Below, in pieces: positions 17,808 to 26,642 of a stretch of 64,000 nt of DNA (the stretch's first letter is position 1; each line of letters begins with the position of its first letter). Origin of the DNA: Mycolicibacterium rhodesiae (GTDB lineage Bacteria; Actinomycetota; Actinomycetes; Mycobacteriales; Mycobacteriaceae); NCBI RefSeq assembly GCF_002086695.1, contig NZ_MVIH01000021.1, forward strand, positions 1 through 64,000, written 5' to 3'. The notes beneath the pieces were generated by a model. The model was not told where the DNA came from. It made no database searches and worked only from the letters and a program-made list of their open reading frames with translations. The position numbers and the translations under genes were made by a program.

Positions 17808-18212
17808 TCAGCCCCAGCCGTCGTCGCGCCAGCACACCCAGTCGATCTCGACGAGCGCGCCGACGGCAAGTCCGGTGGTGCCGACGCAGGTTCGGCTGGG
17901 CAGCCGGTCCGGGAACCACGGCGCGTAGGCGGCGTTGAATGCGGCGTAGTCGTCCCAGTCGAGCAGAAAGGCCCGCACCGAGACCACGTCGCCCAGACCT
18001 CCACCGCACAGTTCGGTGACGCGCAGCAAGTTGGTCAGCACCTGATCGGTTTGGGCCGCGACGCCCCCTCCGACCACCGTTCCGCTGGTGTCGGTCGGCA
18101 TCTGGCCGGTGACGTAGAGGTTTTGGCCCGCGGCCGTCGCGTGGGCGAACGGGGCCACCGCGGGCGGCACGCCGTCGGCCGGGGTGAACGTGAACTCCCG
18201 AATACCGGTCAT
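17808..18212 (-). CDS. RidA/YjgF-family protein
   Basis: A 134-residue member of the Rid superfamily, which hydrolyses reactive enamine/imine intermediates or acts in amine catabolism. Visible family features are the first strand after FTPADGVPPAVAPFAHATAAG, YVTGQMPTD, and a C-terminal CVGTTGLAVGALVEIDWVC where archetypal RidA has an Arg that binds the substrate carboxylate. That Arg position is ambiguous here, so it may belong to one of the Rid1-7 subgroups rather than true RidA. The ATG at 18212 overlaps the amidase stop by 4 bases; longer frames to 18392 would run back into the amidase gene. Confidence 0.86.
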   Translation of the reverse strand: MTGIREFTFTPADGVPPAVAPFAHATAAGQNLYVTGQMPTDTSGTVVGGGVAAQTDQVLTNLLRVTELCGGGLGDVVSVRAFLLDWDDYAAFNAAYAPWFPDRLPSRTCVGTTGLAVGALVEIDWVCWRDDGWG

Positions 18213-19243
18213 GCAGCGGGATTCTGCCACCGCGGGAAGCATCGCTTGTCGATTCGGCCGTGTACGCCCTGGCGCTGGTCGACCACCTGGGTCACGGTGA
18301 AGTCGACCGCCACCGACATGAACGAGTACGCGTCGGCGCGCGACAAGCCGAAGTGGCAACGCAGCAGTTGCAGTGTGCGCAGTGTCGCGCACTTCATCGC
18401 CGCGTCGAGGCTGTCCCCGAAGCCGTGCACCAGCAGCTCGGTCGCGGTTTCCAGGACCGGCACCGTGAACGGCAGATCGCGGCGAATCGTCAAGCGCAGC
18501 AATCCGTTCAGCGATGATTCCAGCGCGGTACCGCTGACTTCACCATCACCTTGTGAGACATGCGGGTCGCCGACCGAGAGCAGCGCACCGGGTACCTGAA
18601 CGGGGTAGTACATCCGGCCGCCCGCGCCGATGCGCCAGTTGTCGACGTTGCCGCCGTGATCACCCGGTGGCACCGAGGAGACGCGCACCGGATCCGCCGG
18701 CGCCACACCCATGGTGCCGAAGTGCGGCCGCAGCGGAACGACGACTCCCGGCAGCGCAGGCTCGCGGGTCGCAGGATCGGGCGCCACGATCGTGCCCGGC
18801 TCGTTGGCCAGCGGGGTCGCGGTCCAGTCGTAGCCGAACAGTGCCCGTCCCAACAGTGCATGGGTGTCGAGTTCGTAGACGGTGACCCGCTCGACGGGGA
18901 TCTCGTTGTAGAGGTAGCCCCAATGCCCGGCCAGGTTGGATCCGTAGGGCAGGCGCGGAGTGGCTTCCAGGATGTCGACCTGCAGCACGTCACCCGGTCG
19001 GGCGCCGGTGACGGCGATCGGACCGGTGAGGATGTGCGGTCCCGGCCCGCGGTCGTCGACCTCGGCGAATACCCGCGAAATGCCCTCGTCCATCAGCAGA
19101 TCGGGGGCGTCGCCGGCATGATGGGTCAGCGTCTCGATCGCCACCAGGTCGCCGGATTCGACGGTCAATGCGGGGGCCTGCCGTGGGTCGAAGAAGCCCC
19201 ACTGCACCGACTGCGCGGTCGCCGGGAGATGGTGGGATGCCAT
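18209..19243 (-). CDS. Acetamidase/formamidase family protein
   Basis: A 344-residue FmdA_AmdA family hydrolase, which releases ammonia from short amides such as formamide or acetamide in the cytoplasm. Diagnostic segments are GPIAVTGARPGDVLQVDIL, the LPYGSNLAGHWG region, the GTMGVAP segment followed by PPGDHGGNVDNW, and LSVGDPHVSQGDGEVSGTA with the conserved acidic and His metal/catalytic residues. It heads the minus-strand cluster and is translationally coupled to the RidA gene, a pairing that fits nitrogen scavenging. It is transcribed in the same direction as the two-component system upstream, with a 47-base gap. Confidence 0.88.
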   Translation of the reverse strand: MASHHLPATAQSVQWGFFDPRQAPALTVESGDLVAIETLTHHAGDAPDLLMDEGISRVFAEVDDRGPGPHILTGPIAVTGARPGDVLQVDILEATPRLPYGSNLAGHWGYLYNEIPVERVTVYELDTHALLGRALFGYDWTATPLANEPGTIVAPDPATREPALPGVVVPLRPHFGTMGVAPADPVRVSSVPPGDHGGNVDNWRIGAGGRMYYPVQVPGALLSVGDPHVSQGDGEVSGTALESSLNGLLRLTIRRDLPFTVPVLETATELLVHGFGDSLDAAMKCATLRTLQLLRCHFGLSRADAYSFMSVAVDFTVTQVVDQRQGVHGRIDKRCFPRWQNPAA

Positions 19244-19290
19244 AAGCGTCAGATCATGCCAGCAGCCCGGCCCGGGCGCGCGTTGGAGAA

Positions 19291-19956
19291 TTACACCGCG
19301 TGGTAGCGGCGCTCGGGCCGCCCCGCCCCGTACTGCAATCGCAGACCCACCGCACCGGTGGTGAGGAAGTGTTCGAGGTAGCGGCGCGCGCTGACCCTGG
19401 AGATGCCCACCAGGTCAGCGCATTCGGCCGCCGACAGCTCGTCGGCTCCGCGTACGGCGTCGAGGACCAGTCGCGCGGTTTCGGCGCCGAGCCCCTTGGG
19501 CATCGGCGGTGAGTCGCCCGATGTGTGGGCGTGTCCGAACAGGGTGTCGACGAAGTTCTGATCGATGCCACGGTCTGCGCCCAGCGCATCGGCGCGGGCG
19601 GCGAATGCCACCAATTTGGCTCTCAACTGCTCGAATTCGAAGGGCTTGATCAGATAGTCGGCCGCGCCGCCGTCCAGGGCGCCGCTCACGGTGTCCAATT
19701 CCCGTGCGGCGGTGATCATGATGACGCCCACCGGATCACCTTCGGCCCGCAATGTCTGCAGCACCTGCAGGCCGGTCATGTCGGGGAGGTAGACGTCGAG
19801 CAGGATCAGATCCGGGCGCACGATTCGGGCGGCATCCAGTGCGGCGGCGCCGGTATGGGCCACCTCGACGGTGTGGAATCCGTCGATGCGGTCGACGAAG
19901 CGACGATGGATGTCGGCGACCATGAAATCGTCGTCGACGACCAGCACCTCACGCAT
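19291..19956 (-). CDS. CitB/DcuR-type response regulator
   Basis: A 221-residue response regulator. The receiver domain (residues 1-120) has the acidic pair VVDDDF, the phospho-accepting Asp in LILLDVYLPD and the Lys of LIKPFEF. The C-terminal half carries a helix-turn-helix (LSAAECADLVGISRVSARRYLEH) typical of the CitB/DpiA family that controls carboxylate uptake and use. The gene overlaps the stop region of the sensor gene's 3' end by 8 bases, so the pair is co-transcribed. The likely target is the divergent tctCBA operon beginning at 21665. Confidence 0.92.
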   Translation of the reverse strand: MREVLVVDDDFMVADIHRRFVDRIDGFHTVEVAHTGAAALDAARIVRPDLILLDVYLPDMTGLQVLQTLRAEGDPVGVIMITAARELDTVSGALDGGAADYLIKPFEFEQLRAKLVAFAARADALGADRGIDQNFVDTLFGHAHTSGDSPPMPKGLGAETARLVLDAVRGADELSAAECADLVGISRVSARRYLEHFLTTGAVGLRLQYGAGRPERRYHAV

Positions 19957-21562
19957 GACTCACCGACTCGATCCTCGGCAACCTGGCGACGAACAATGCG
20001 CCGCCACCGTCGGCGTCGTGTACCTCGGCGGTGCCGCCGTGCTGGGCGGCGATCAACCGCACCAGCGCAAGGCCGATCCCGCGACCGCCGGGGACATCGG
20101 GCTTCGACGTCACGCCCCTGGAGAAGATCTGGCTGCGTTGTGCTTGCGGCACACCGGGTCCGGAGTCGGCAACCTCGATGGTCAGGCCGTCGGCGTCATC
20201 GATTCTCACTTCGACGCGCGACGCGACAGTGCCCTCGGAGACGTCGACGGCGTTGTCGATCAGGTTGCCGAGCACAGTGATGACATCGGTTGCCAGTGCC
20301 GGGCTCAGCGCGCAAAGGTGCGAGTCGTCGGCCAACTGCAGCGCCACGCCGCTCTCGGCGGCCAATGTGGTCTTCGCTATCAGTAGCGCGGCCACGGCGG
20401 GATCCGAAATGCGCTGTGTCACAGCGGCATCGATCTCGGCACGGCGACGAGTCAACGCGCCCACCAGATCCCGTACCGAGTCGTACTCGCCAAGCTGGAC
20501 CAGACCGGAGATGGTGTGCAGTTGGTTGGCGAATTCGTGGGTCTGCGCCCGGAGCGTGTCGGTCACGCTCTTGTGCGAGGACAACTGACCCTGCATGGAC
20601 GCCAGCTCGGTGCTGTCGCGCATGGTGGTGACCGTACCGATGCGCTGACCCTGGCTGGTCGCCGCCCGCCGGTTGAGTGCCAGCACCCGATTCGGCGTGG
20701 CGATGACGACGTCGTGGCCGTCCTCGCCGGACACCAGGAAGTCGGCAACGGCCGGATCGATGCCTGCGTCGCGGACCCGGCGGTTGACCGCGTCGGCGCC
20801 GATCCCCAGCAATTCCTGGGCGCTGTCGTTGACCACGGTGATCACCCCGTCGGTGTTCACTCCGATCACACCTTCACGAATGCTGTGCAGCAACGCTTCT
20901 CGATGTTCGGCCAACCCGGCGATCTCGGCGACCTCCAGACCTCTGGTGTGCCGCTTGATCCGCCGCGACAACAACCACGAGGCGACCAGGCCCAGCGCCG
21001 CGCCCAGACCGAGGTACACCAGCAGCCGCTCGCCGGCACCGCTCAGCAGCTGCCAGACCGAGGGATAGGGCTCGCTGACCGACACCACCGACAGCACCGA
21101 ACCGTCGGTGGACAGGATCGGCACCTGGCCGGTCAACGTGTGACGGCCGTCGATGTCGAGGTCGCCGAACCAGGCCCTGCCCTCGACGACCCGGCTGGGG
21201 CCGAAGTCCGCGGTGCGGCCCACCCGCGACGGATCGGTGGACACCCGCACCCGCCCGGAAGGGTCGATGATCTCGGCGAGTCCGGCACCGGACAGTGCGA
21301 CCGCCCGGTCGACGTCGGGCGCGAGCACCTGGGCCGCGAAGGGATCGCCGTACCGGTCCCGCACGAGCGGTGTGGACGCCACATTCTCGGCGACGGCGAT
21401 CATCCGCTGCCCGCGCACGTCGCGGAACTCCTTGGTCGACTGGGCGATCGACACCGCGCCGACGGCGACCAGCACGACCGCCACCACGAGCAGCTGGAAG
21501 GCGAGGAACTGGCCCGCGAGGCTACGGCCGCTACGTACCAGCGATGACCACAACGACCACAA
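19949..21562 (-). CDS. CitA/DcuS-type sensor histidine kinase
   Basis: A 537-residue membrane sensor kinase. It has an N-terminal helix (about residues 14-37), an extracytoplasmic Cache/PDC-type sensor domain to about residue 170, a second helix (about 175-195), a cytoplasmic PAS domain (about 220-310), the short DHp motif THEFANQLHTISGLVQ with the phospho-His, and a HATPase_c domain with GNLIDNAVD and GGRGIGLALVR. The layout is that of carboxylate sensors CitA/DcuS. The start appears to be a TTG at 21562, possibly a later codon. It is divergent from the tripartite tricarboxylate transporter operon, which suggests the transported compound is the signal. Confidence 0.92.
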   Translation of the reverse strand: MWSLWSSLVRSGRSLAGQFLAFQLLVVAVVLVAVGAVSIAQSTKEFRDVRGQRMIAVAENVASTPLVRDRYGDPFAAQVLAPDVDRAVALSGAGLAEIIDPSGRVRVSTDPSRVGRTADFGPSRVVEGRAWFGDLDIDGRHTLTGQVPILSTDGSVLSVVSVSEPYPSVWQLLSGAGERLLVYLGLGAALGLVASWLLSRRIKRHTRGLEVAEIAGLAEHREALLHSIREGVIGVNTDGVITVVNDSAQELLGIGADAVNRRVRDAGIDPAVADFLVSGEDGHDVVIATPNRVLALNRRAATSQGQRIGTVTTMRDSTELASMQGQLSSHKSVTDTLRAQTHEFANQLHTISGLVQLGEYDSVRDLVGALTRRRAEIDAAVTQRISDPAVAALLIAKTTLAAESGVALQLADDSHLCALSPALATDVITVLGNLIDNAVDVSEGTVASRVEVRIDDADGLTIEVADSGPGVPQAQRSQIFSRGVTSKPDVPGGRGIGLALVRLIAAQHGGTAEVHDADGGGALFVARLPRIESVSHA

Positions 21563-21582
21563 CTTCCTCTGCGTCCGAAAGA

Positions 21583-21596
21583 GTGACTGCCGTCAC
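21583..21596. promoter_or_regulatory. Inverted repeat between sensor kinase and tctC genes
   Basis: GTGAC (21583-21587) and GTCAC (21592-21596) form a perfect 5-base inverted repeat with a 4-base centre in the 102-base divergent gap. Its position makes it a candidate half-site pair for the response regulator or for RNA polymerase control of both directions. Short repeats of this size arise by chance, so the call is tentative. Confidence 0.3.
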
Positions 21597-21664
21597 GTCC
21601 TCGACCAGTATTGCTGAACATCACATGTGGACGAACTCTTCCCATCAGGAAACGGGGTCGACGA

Positions 21665-22654
21665 ATGGTGCGACGAAGCACGAAGCGGTTAGCGGCGATC
21701 GTCGCCGCACTGGCCGTGACGTTGCTGCTCGCCGGTTGCGGCGTGACGCGGGGCGACGACCCGTCCGGCCTGCACCGGCTGCGGATGATGGTGCCGAACA
21801 GCCCGGGTGGCGGCTATGACCTGACGGCGCGAACGGCCGTGAAGATCATGGAGGACCGCGACATCACCGGACGCGTCGAGGTGTTCAACGTCCTCGGCGC
21901 AGGCGGCACGGTTGCGATGGCCCGGCTGATGAACGAGCGGGGCAACAACGACCTGATGATGACGATGGGCCTGGGCGTCGTCGGCGCCACCTACACCAAC
22001 GGGTCCAAGGTCAAGGCCTCCGACGCGACGGCGATCGCCAAATTGATCGAGGACCCCGGCGCGATCTTCGTGCCCGCCGATTCGCCGTTCAAGACAGTGC
22101 AGGACTTCGTCGCGGCCTGGAAGGCCGACCCGAGCACGATGACGATCGGCGGGGGATCCTCACCGGGCGGGCCCGATCACCTGTTCCCGATGGAAGTCGC
22201 CGAGAAGGTCGGCGTCGACCCGAAACAGGTCAACTTCATCACCTACGACGGCGGCGGAGACCTACTGACCGCGCTGCTCGGCAAGAAGATCACCGTGGGC
22301 ACCTCCAGCCCGGGCGAGCTCATCGACCAGATCGAGGCGGGCCAGTTGCGGGTGCTCGCAGTGTCCAGCGAGCAGCGCGTCGAAGGCATCGATGCGCCGA
22401 CGCTCAAGGAGGCCGGCATCGATCTGACCTTCGCCAACTGGCGTGGTGTCCTTGCGCCGCCGGGTATTTCGGACGGCGCCAAGAACGACATGGTCAAGGC
22501 GCTCGAAGAGATGCATGGCACTAAGGAATGGAAAGAGGCGTTGGCCAAGAACGGGTGGACGGACGCCTTCGTGACCGGCGCGCAGTTCGAACAATTTCTC
22601 AAAGACCAGGACAACCGGGTCGCGTCGACGCTGACCGAATTGGGGCTGCTGTGA
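21665..22654 (+). CDS. tctC: TctC, tripartite tricarboxylate transporter binding lipoprotein
   Basis: The extracytoplasmic solute-binding protein of a TTT transporter, 329 residues from the ATG at 21665. It has a basic N-terminus and a lipobox ending LLLAGC, so it is lipid-anchored. The Bug-type fold is shown by MMVPNSPGGGYDLTART near the mature N-terminus and GAGGTVAMARLMN, with the second domain starting around TMTIGGGSSPGGPDH. TTT systems import carboxylates such as citrate, tricarballylate or aromatic acids; the ligand cannot be named. An upstream in-frame ATG at 21611 would place extra basic residues before the signal peptide and is less likely. The stop overlaps the tctB GTG. Confidence 0.92.
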   Translation: MVRRSTKRLAAIVAALAVTLLLAGCGVTRGDDPSGLHRLRMMVPNSPGGGYDLTARTAVKIMEDRDITGRVEVFNVLGAGGTVAMARLMNERGNNDLMMTMGLGVVGATYTNGSKVKASDATAIAKLIEDPGAIFVPADSPFKTVQDFVAAWKADPSTMTIGGGSSPGGPDHLFPMEVAEKVGVDPKQVNFITYDGGGDLLTALLGKKITVGTSSPGELIDQIEAGQLRVLAVSSEQRVEGIDAPTLKEAGIDLTFANWRGVLAPPGISDGAKNDMVKALEEMHGTKEWKEALAKNGWTDAFVTGAQFEQFLKDQDNRVASTLTELGLL

Positions 22655-23175
22655 GCATCGATGAGAAGCAATCACCGGAATCGACGGCCCGCAGCGTCGA
22701 TTATGCGCAGTACATCGTGGTCGCCGTGCTGGCGCTCGTCGGCGGATTCCTGGTCTACAGCGGCATGACCCTGGACGAGGGTTTCGCCAAGGTGGATCCC
22801 GTCGGGCCCAAGTTCTTTCCGTTGGTCATCGGTGTGGCTGCACTGGTGCTCGCGGTGGTCCTGGCCGTCGCCATCCCGCGCGGCAGCAAGGGCGAAGCCG
22901 ACGCCGGTGAGGACATCGATCCCGAAGCGCCGGGGGACTGGCGGACCGTCGGACTGCTCATCGCGCTGTTCGTCGCGATGATCCTGTTGGTCAACCCGGT
23001 GGGTTGGGTGATCACCAGCGCGCTGTTCTTCGCCGGTGCGGCAACGATTCTGGGTGCCAAGCACTACGTGCGCAACATCGTCATCGGTGTCGTGCTCGCA
23101 CTGGCCAGCTTCTATGCGTTCTACTCCGGGCTCGGAATCCCGCTGCCCGCAGGCATCTTGGACGGGATTCTGTAG
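22651..23175 (+). CDS. tctB: TctB, small membrane subunit of TTT transporter
   Basis: A 174-residue membrane protein with four predicted helices (about residues 20-40, 53-72, 98-118 and 135-165), matching the small, poorly conserved TctB subunit. The start is GTG at 22651 (MSIDEKQS), overlapping the tctC stop as GTGA; a longer frame starting at 22528 lies inside tctC and is rejected. It is followed directly by tctA with no gap. It assembles with TctA into the membrane pore of the secondary transporter. Confidence 0.9.
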   Translation: MSIDEKQSPESTARSVDYAQYIVVAVLALVGGFLVYSGMTLDEGFAKVDPVGPKFFPLVIGVAALVLAVVLAVAIPRGSKGEADAGEDIDPEAPGDWRTVGLLIALFVAMILLVNPVGWVITSALFFAGAATILGAKHYVRNIVIGVVLALASFYAFYSGLGIPLPAGILDGIL

Positions 23176-24717
23176 ATGGACAACGTCAACTGGCTGCTAC
23201 AGGGGTTCGCCGAGGCGGCGACCCCGATGAACCTGCTCTACGCCGTGATCGGGGTGCTGCTGGGCACCGCGGTCGGGGTGCTACCGGGCATCGGACCCGC
23301 GATGACGGTGGCACTGCTGCTGCCCATCACCTACAACGTGAGCCCCAGTGCGGCGTTCATCATGTTCGCCGGGATCTTCTACGGCGGTATGTACGGCGGA
23401 TCCACCACGTCGATCCTGCTGAACACACCGGGGGAGTCGTCGTCGGTGATCACCGCCATCGAGGGCAACAAGATGGCGAAAGCGGGCCGGGCCGCGCAGG
23501 CACTGGCCACCGCGGCCATCGGCTCGTTCGTCGCCGGGACCATCGGCACGGTGTTGCTGGCCGCGTTCGCGCCCGCGATCTCGCGGTTCGCCGTGACCCT
23601 CGGGGCGCCGTCGTACCTGGCGATCATGCTCTTCGCGCTGGTGGCGGTGACCGCGGTATTGGGTTCATCGAAGTTGCGCGGGGCCATCTCGCTGGTGCTC
23701 GGCCTGGCGATCGGCATCGTCGGCATCGACTTCCTGACCGGGCAGCCGCGGGCCACGTTCGGTATTCCGCAGCTGTCCGACGGCATCGACATCGTGGTGA
23801 TCGCCGTTGCGATTTTCGCTGTGGGAGAGGCACTCTGGGTGGCCGCGCATCTGCGGCGCAGGCCTGCCGACGTCATCCCGGTCGGGCGGCCGTGGATGGG
23901 CCGGGACGACTGGCGTCGGTCCTGGAAGCCGTGGCTGCGCGGCACCGCGTTCGGGTTCCCGTTCGGTGCGTTGCCCGCCGGCGGTGCCGAGTTGCCCACG
24001 TTCTTGAGCTACATCACCGAGAAGAAGCTCTCCAAGCATCCGGAGGAGTTCGGCCGGGGCGCCATCGAAGGGGTGGCCGGACCCGAGGCTGCCAACAATG
24101 CCTCGGCCGCAGGCACTCTGGTGCCGATGCTGTCGTTGGGCCTGCCGACCAACGCCACCGCAGCGGTGATGCTCACCGCCTTCGTCTCCTACGGGATTCA
24201 GCCCGGGCCAACGCTGTTCAGCAAAGAGCCGCTGCTGATCTGGACGCTGATCGCCAGCCTGTTCATCGGCAACTTCCTGCTGTTGGTGCTCAACCTGCCG
24301 CTGGCGCCGCTGTGGGCCAAGTTGCTGCGCACGCCGCGGCCCTACCTGTATGCCGGCATCCTGTTCTTCGCCACCCTCGGGGCGTTCGCGGTGAACATCC
24401 AGCCGCTGGATCTGGCATTGCTGCTGCTGTTCGGTGTGCTCGGCCTGATGATGCGCCGGTTCGGGCTTCCGGTGCTGCCGCTGATCATCGGCGTCATCCT
24501 GGGTCCGCGCATCGAACGTCAACTGCGCCAGAGCCTGCAGCTCGGCGGCGGCGACTGGTCGAGTCTGTTCACCGAACCGGTCGCGATCGTGACCTACGTG
24601 TGCATGGCCGTGCTGCTGATCATCCCGTTGGTATTGCGGCTGCTGCACCGCAACGAGGAGACACTGCTGGTCGTCGAGGATGACAAGGATCAGAGAGAGA
24701 AGGCGCAGACGTCATGA
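23176..24717 (+). CDS. tctA: TctA, large membrane subunit of TTT transporter
   Basis: A 513-residue polytopic membrane protein with about eleven helices. The TctA family signature is clear in GVLPGIGPAMTVALLLP and FYGGMYGGSTTSILLNTPG near the N-terminus, repeated in the second half as PTFLSYITEKKLSK and MLSLGLPTNATAAVML. These Gly-Pro-rich inverted motifs form the substrate path in the family. The start ATG follows the tctB stop directly, and the stop overlaps the universal stress protein start by 4 bases, giving a four-gene operon tctC-tctB-tctA-usp. Confidence 0.95.
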   Translation: MDNVNWLLQGFAEAATPMNLLYAVIGVLLGTAVGVLPGIGPAMTVALLLPITYNVSPSAAFIMFAGIFYGGMYGGSTTSILLNTPGESSSVITAIEGNKMAKAGRAAQALATAAIGSFVAGTIGTVLLAAFAPAISRFAVTLGAPSYLAIMLFALVAVTAVLGSSKLRGAISLVLGLAIGIVGIDFLTGQPRATFGIPQLSDGIDIVVIAVAIFAVGEALWVAAHLRRRPADVIPVGRPWMGRDDWRRSWKPWLRGTAFGFPFGALPAGGAELPTFLSYITEKKLSKHPEEFGRGAIEGVAGPEAANNASAAGTLVPMLSLGLPTNATAAVMLTAFVSYGIQPGPTLFSKEPLLIWTLIASLFIGNFLLLVLNLPLAPLWAKLLRTPRPYLYAGILFFATLGAFAVNIQPLDLALLLLFGVLGLMMRRFGLPVLPLIIGVILGPRIERQLRQSLQLGGGDWSSLFTEPVAIVTYVCMAVLLIIPLVLRLLHRNEETLLVVEDDKDQREKAQTS

Positions 24718-25100
24718 TCGTCGTGGGATACACCAACGACCAGTACGGCCGGGCGGCGGTCGACGCCGGCATCGCCGAGGCCACCCTGCGCAACACCGAC
24801 CTTCTGGTGGTCAACTCGACGCCGGGGGACTCCTACGTCGACGCAGCGTTCGCCCAGCCCGGCCAGGTGCGCACCATTACCGAGCACCTGCGCGAATGCG
24901 GGGTGCGCTACGAGCTGTCCCAGCCGGTCGGGGTGTACGCCGCGGACGCGCTGCTGCAGGCGATGGAGCGCCCCGAAGCCGAGCTGCTGGTGATCGGCCT
25001 GCGGCACCGCAATCCTGTCGGCAAACTGCTTCTGGGCAGCGTCGCGCAACAAGTGCTGATGGAATGCCCTAAACCTGTGCTCGCGGTGAAGGCTGGCTAA
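24714..25100 (+). CDS. Universal stress protein (UspA family)
   Basis: A 128-residue single-domain Usp protein. The ATP-binding signature G-x2-G-x9-G-S is approximated by the segment from GLRHRNPVGK to LLLGSVAQQV in the C-terminal half. It starts MIVVGYTND, the usual first strand. The ATG overlaps the tctA stop by 4 bases, so it is the last gene of the transporter operon; Usp proteins often accompany TTT and TRAP transporters and may sense nucleotide levels to modulate transport. Confidence 0.88.
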   Translation: MIVVGYTNDQYGRAAVDAGIAEATLRNTDLLVVNSTPGDSYVDAAFAQPGQVRTITEHLRECGVRYELSQPVGVYAADALLQAMERPEAELLVIGLRHRNPVGKLLLGSVAQQVLMECPKPVLAVKAG

Positions 25101-25109
25101 TACCGAATA

Positions 25110-26111
25110 ATGGATGTCATGGACATCAGCGGATCGGTCTGGTTCATCACGTGCGCAGTCATCCTCGGACTGTTCGTGTTCGACTTCTTCGCCCACGTGC
25201 GGGTGCCGCACGAACCCACGTTCAAAGAGTCCGCGATCTGGTCGTCGGTGTACATCGGCCTGGCGGTGGCGTTCGGATTCGTCGTGTGGTGGCTATGGGG
25301 CGGGACGTTCGCCGGCGAGTACTTCGCCGGGTACGTCACCGAGAAGGCGCTGTCCGTCGACAACCTGTTCGTGTTCACGGTCATCATGGGCACGTTCGCG
25401 GTGCCGCGGGAATTCCAGCAGAAGCTGCTGCTGATCGGAATCGTGCTGGCGTTGGTGATGCGCGCCGGGTTCATTGCCGTCGGCGCCGCGGCCATCAGCA
25501 CGTTCAGCTGGGTGTTCTACCTCTTCGGGCTGTTCCTGGTGCTCACCGCGATCAAGCTCGCGAAGGAGGCGGGGCACGAGAAGGAGGTCGAGGAGAAGCG
25601 CGACAGCCGGATCATCGCCCTGGTGCGCCGTCTCGTCCCGACGACCGACACCTACGACGGCGACAAGTTTCTCACCAAGGTCGACGGTAGCCGCGCCGTC
25701 ACACCGATGTTGTTGGCGCTCATTGCAATCGGATTCACCGACGTGCTGTTCGCTCTCGACTCGATCCCGGCGATCTACGGGCTGACCGAGCAGCCCTACA
25801 TCGTGTTCACCGCCAACGCCTTCGCGTTGATGGGGCTGCGACAGCTGTACTTCCTGATCGGTGGTCTGCTGGATCGCCTGATCTACCTGTCCTACGGGCT
25901 GGCGCTCATCCTTGCGTTCATCGGCGTCAAGCTCGTACTGCACGCCTTGCACGAGAACAGCCTCCCGTTCATCAACGGCGGCGAACACGTTGCGGTCCCG
26001 GAGATCTCGACGGGCATGTCGATCGGCGTGATCGGCGTGGTGCTGCTGGTGACGACGGTGGCGAGCCTGGCCAAGACGCGGGGCCACGCAGCATCGCCTG
26101 ATTCCGTGTAG
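25110..26111 (+). CDS. TerC/Alx-family membrane protein
   Basis: A 333-residue TerC-family protein with about nine helices. The family's conserved acidic and Asn residues appear in EKALSVDNLFVF near residue 75 and again in TDVLFALDSIPAIYG near residue 212, which are thought to bind metal. TerC/Alx proteins export Mn2+ or support metal loading of secreted proteins. It starts at an ATG 9 bases after the usp gene and is probably in the same transcript. No manganese riboswitch can fit in the gap. Confidence 0.93.
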   Translation: MDVMDISGSVWFITCAVILGLFVFDFFAHVRVPHEPTFKESAIWSSVYIGLAVAFGFVVWWLWGGTFAGEYFAGYVTEKALSVDNLFVFTVIMGTFAVPREFQQKLLLIGIVLALVMRAGFIAVGAAAISTFSWVFYLFGLFLVLTAIKLAKEAGHEKEVEEKRDSRIIALVRRLVPTTDTYDGDKFLTKVDGSRAVTPMLLALIAIGFTDVLFALDSIPAIYGLTEQPYIVFTANAFALMGLRQLYFLIGGLLDRLIYLSYGLALILAFIGVKLVLHALHENSLPFINGGEHVAVPEISTGMSIGVIGVVLLVTTVASLAKTRGHAASPDSV

Positions 26112-26113
26112 GT

Positions 26114-26641
26114 CTAGCTCGCCGGGTGGGTGTGCACAGTCGACTTCATCGCCACGCCTGCCAGCCGGATCGCATAGGCGACCGCGCTTGCTCCGAACAG
26201 TGCCGCCGTCAGCAGAAGCCAGCGTCCCAGATACGGGTCCTGGGTCAATCCGGTGGCCGCGTGAAAGTTCACCGCGCCCTGCTCGATGATGCCGGGCAGG
26301 AAGACGAGCAATGTGAGTGTCGCACCCAGCAGTGGCACCCGTACGTAGTTGATCAGTGGCACACGGGTCTTGGTGGTGATGGTGGTAGGGCGGCGCCGGA
26401 GCGCAGCCACCAGCACACGATCGACGAGCGAATAGACGGGGAACAAGATGAGATCGTGAGCGATGATGGCCGCCGCGAACCACACCCCGATCGACTGCCA
26501 CCACGTGGTGGGGTTCCACAGCTGGTCAGGACCCAGAGTGACGAGAGCATAAGTGAACAAGGCGAACCCGGCCGTCAACGTGAGCAGGTGAAACGGATGC
26601 GAGCCATAGACGTCGCGGAACACCGACGGTGCTGAGGCCAT
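26114..26641 (-). CDS. Four-helix membrane protein of unknown function
   Basis: A 175-residue integral membrane protein with about four helices (about residues 14-35, 47-75, 96-118 and 139-165) and a histidine in the second helix (AAIIAHDLILFP) that could bind haem or metal. I do not recognise a characterised family. The start ATG at 26641 lies 1 base after the stop of the cytochrome b/molybdopterin fusion gene, so it belongs to that operon; the longer frame to 26752 lies within the fusion gene and is rejected. It could be a partner of the redox enzyme in the membrane, which is an inference from position only. Confidence 0.75.
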   Translation of the reverse strand: MASAPSVFRDVYGSHPFHLLTLTAGFALFTYALVTLGPDQLWNPTTWWQSIGVWFAAAIIAHDLILFPVYSLVDRVLVAALRRRPTTITTKTRVPLINYVRVPLLGATLTLLVFLPGIIEQGAVNFHAATGLTQDPYLGRWLLLTAALFGASAVAYAIRLAGVAMKSTVHTHPAS

Positions 26642-26642
26642 T

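Noticed and set aside
25081..25110. Manganese (yybP-ykoY) riboswitch before the TerC gene
   Set aside because: Only 9 bases separate the usp stop from the TerC start, so no aptamer fits.
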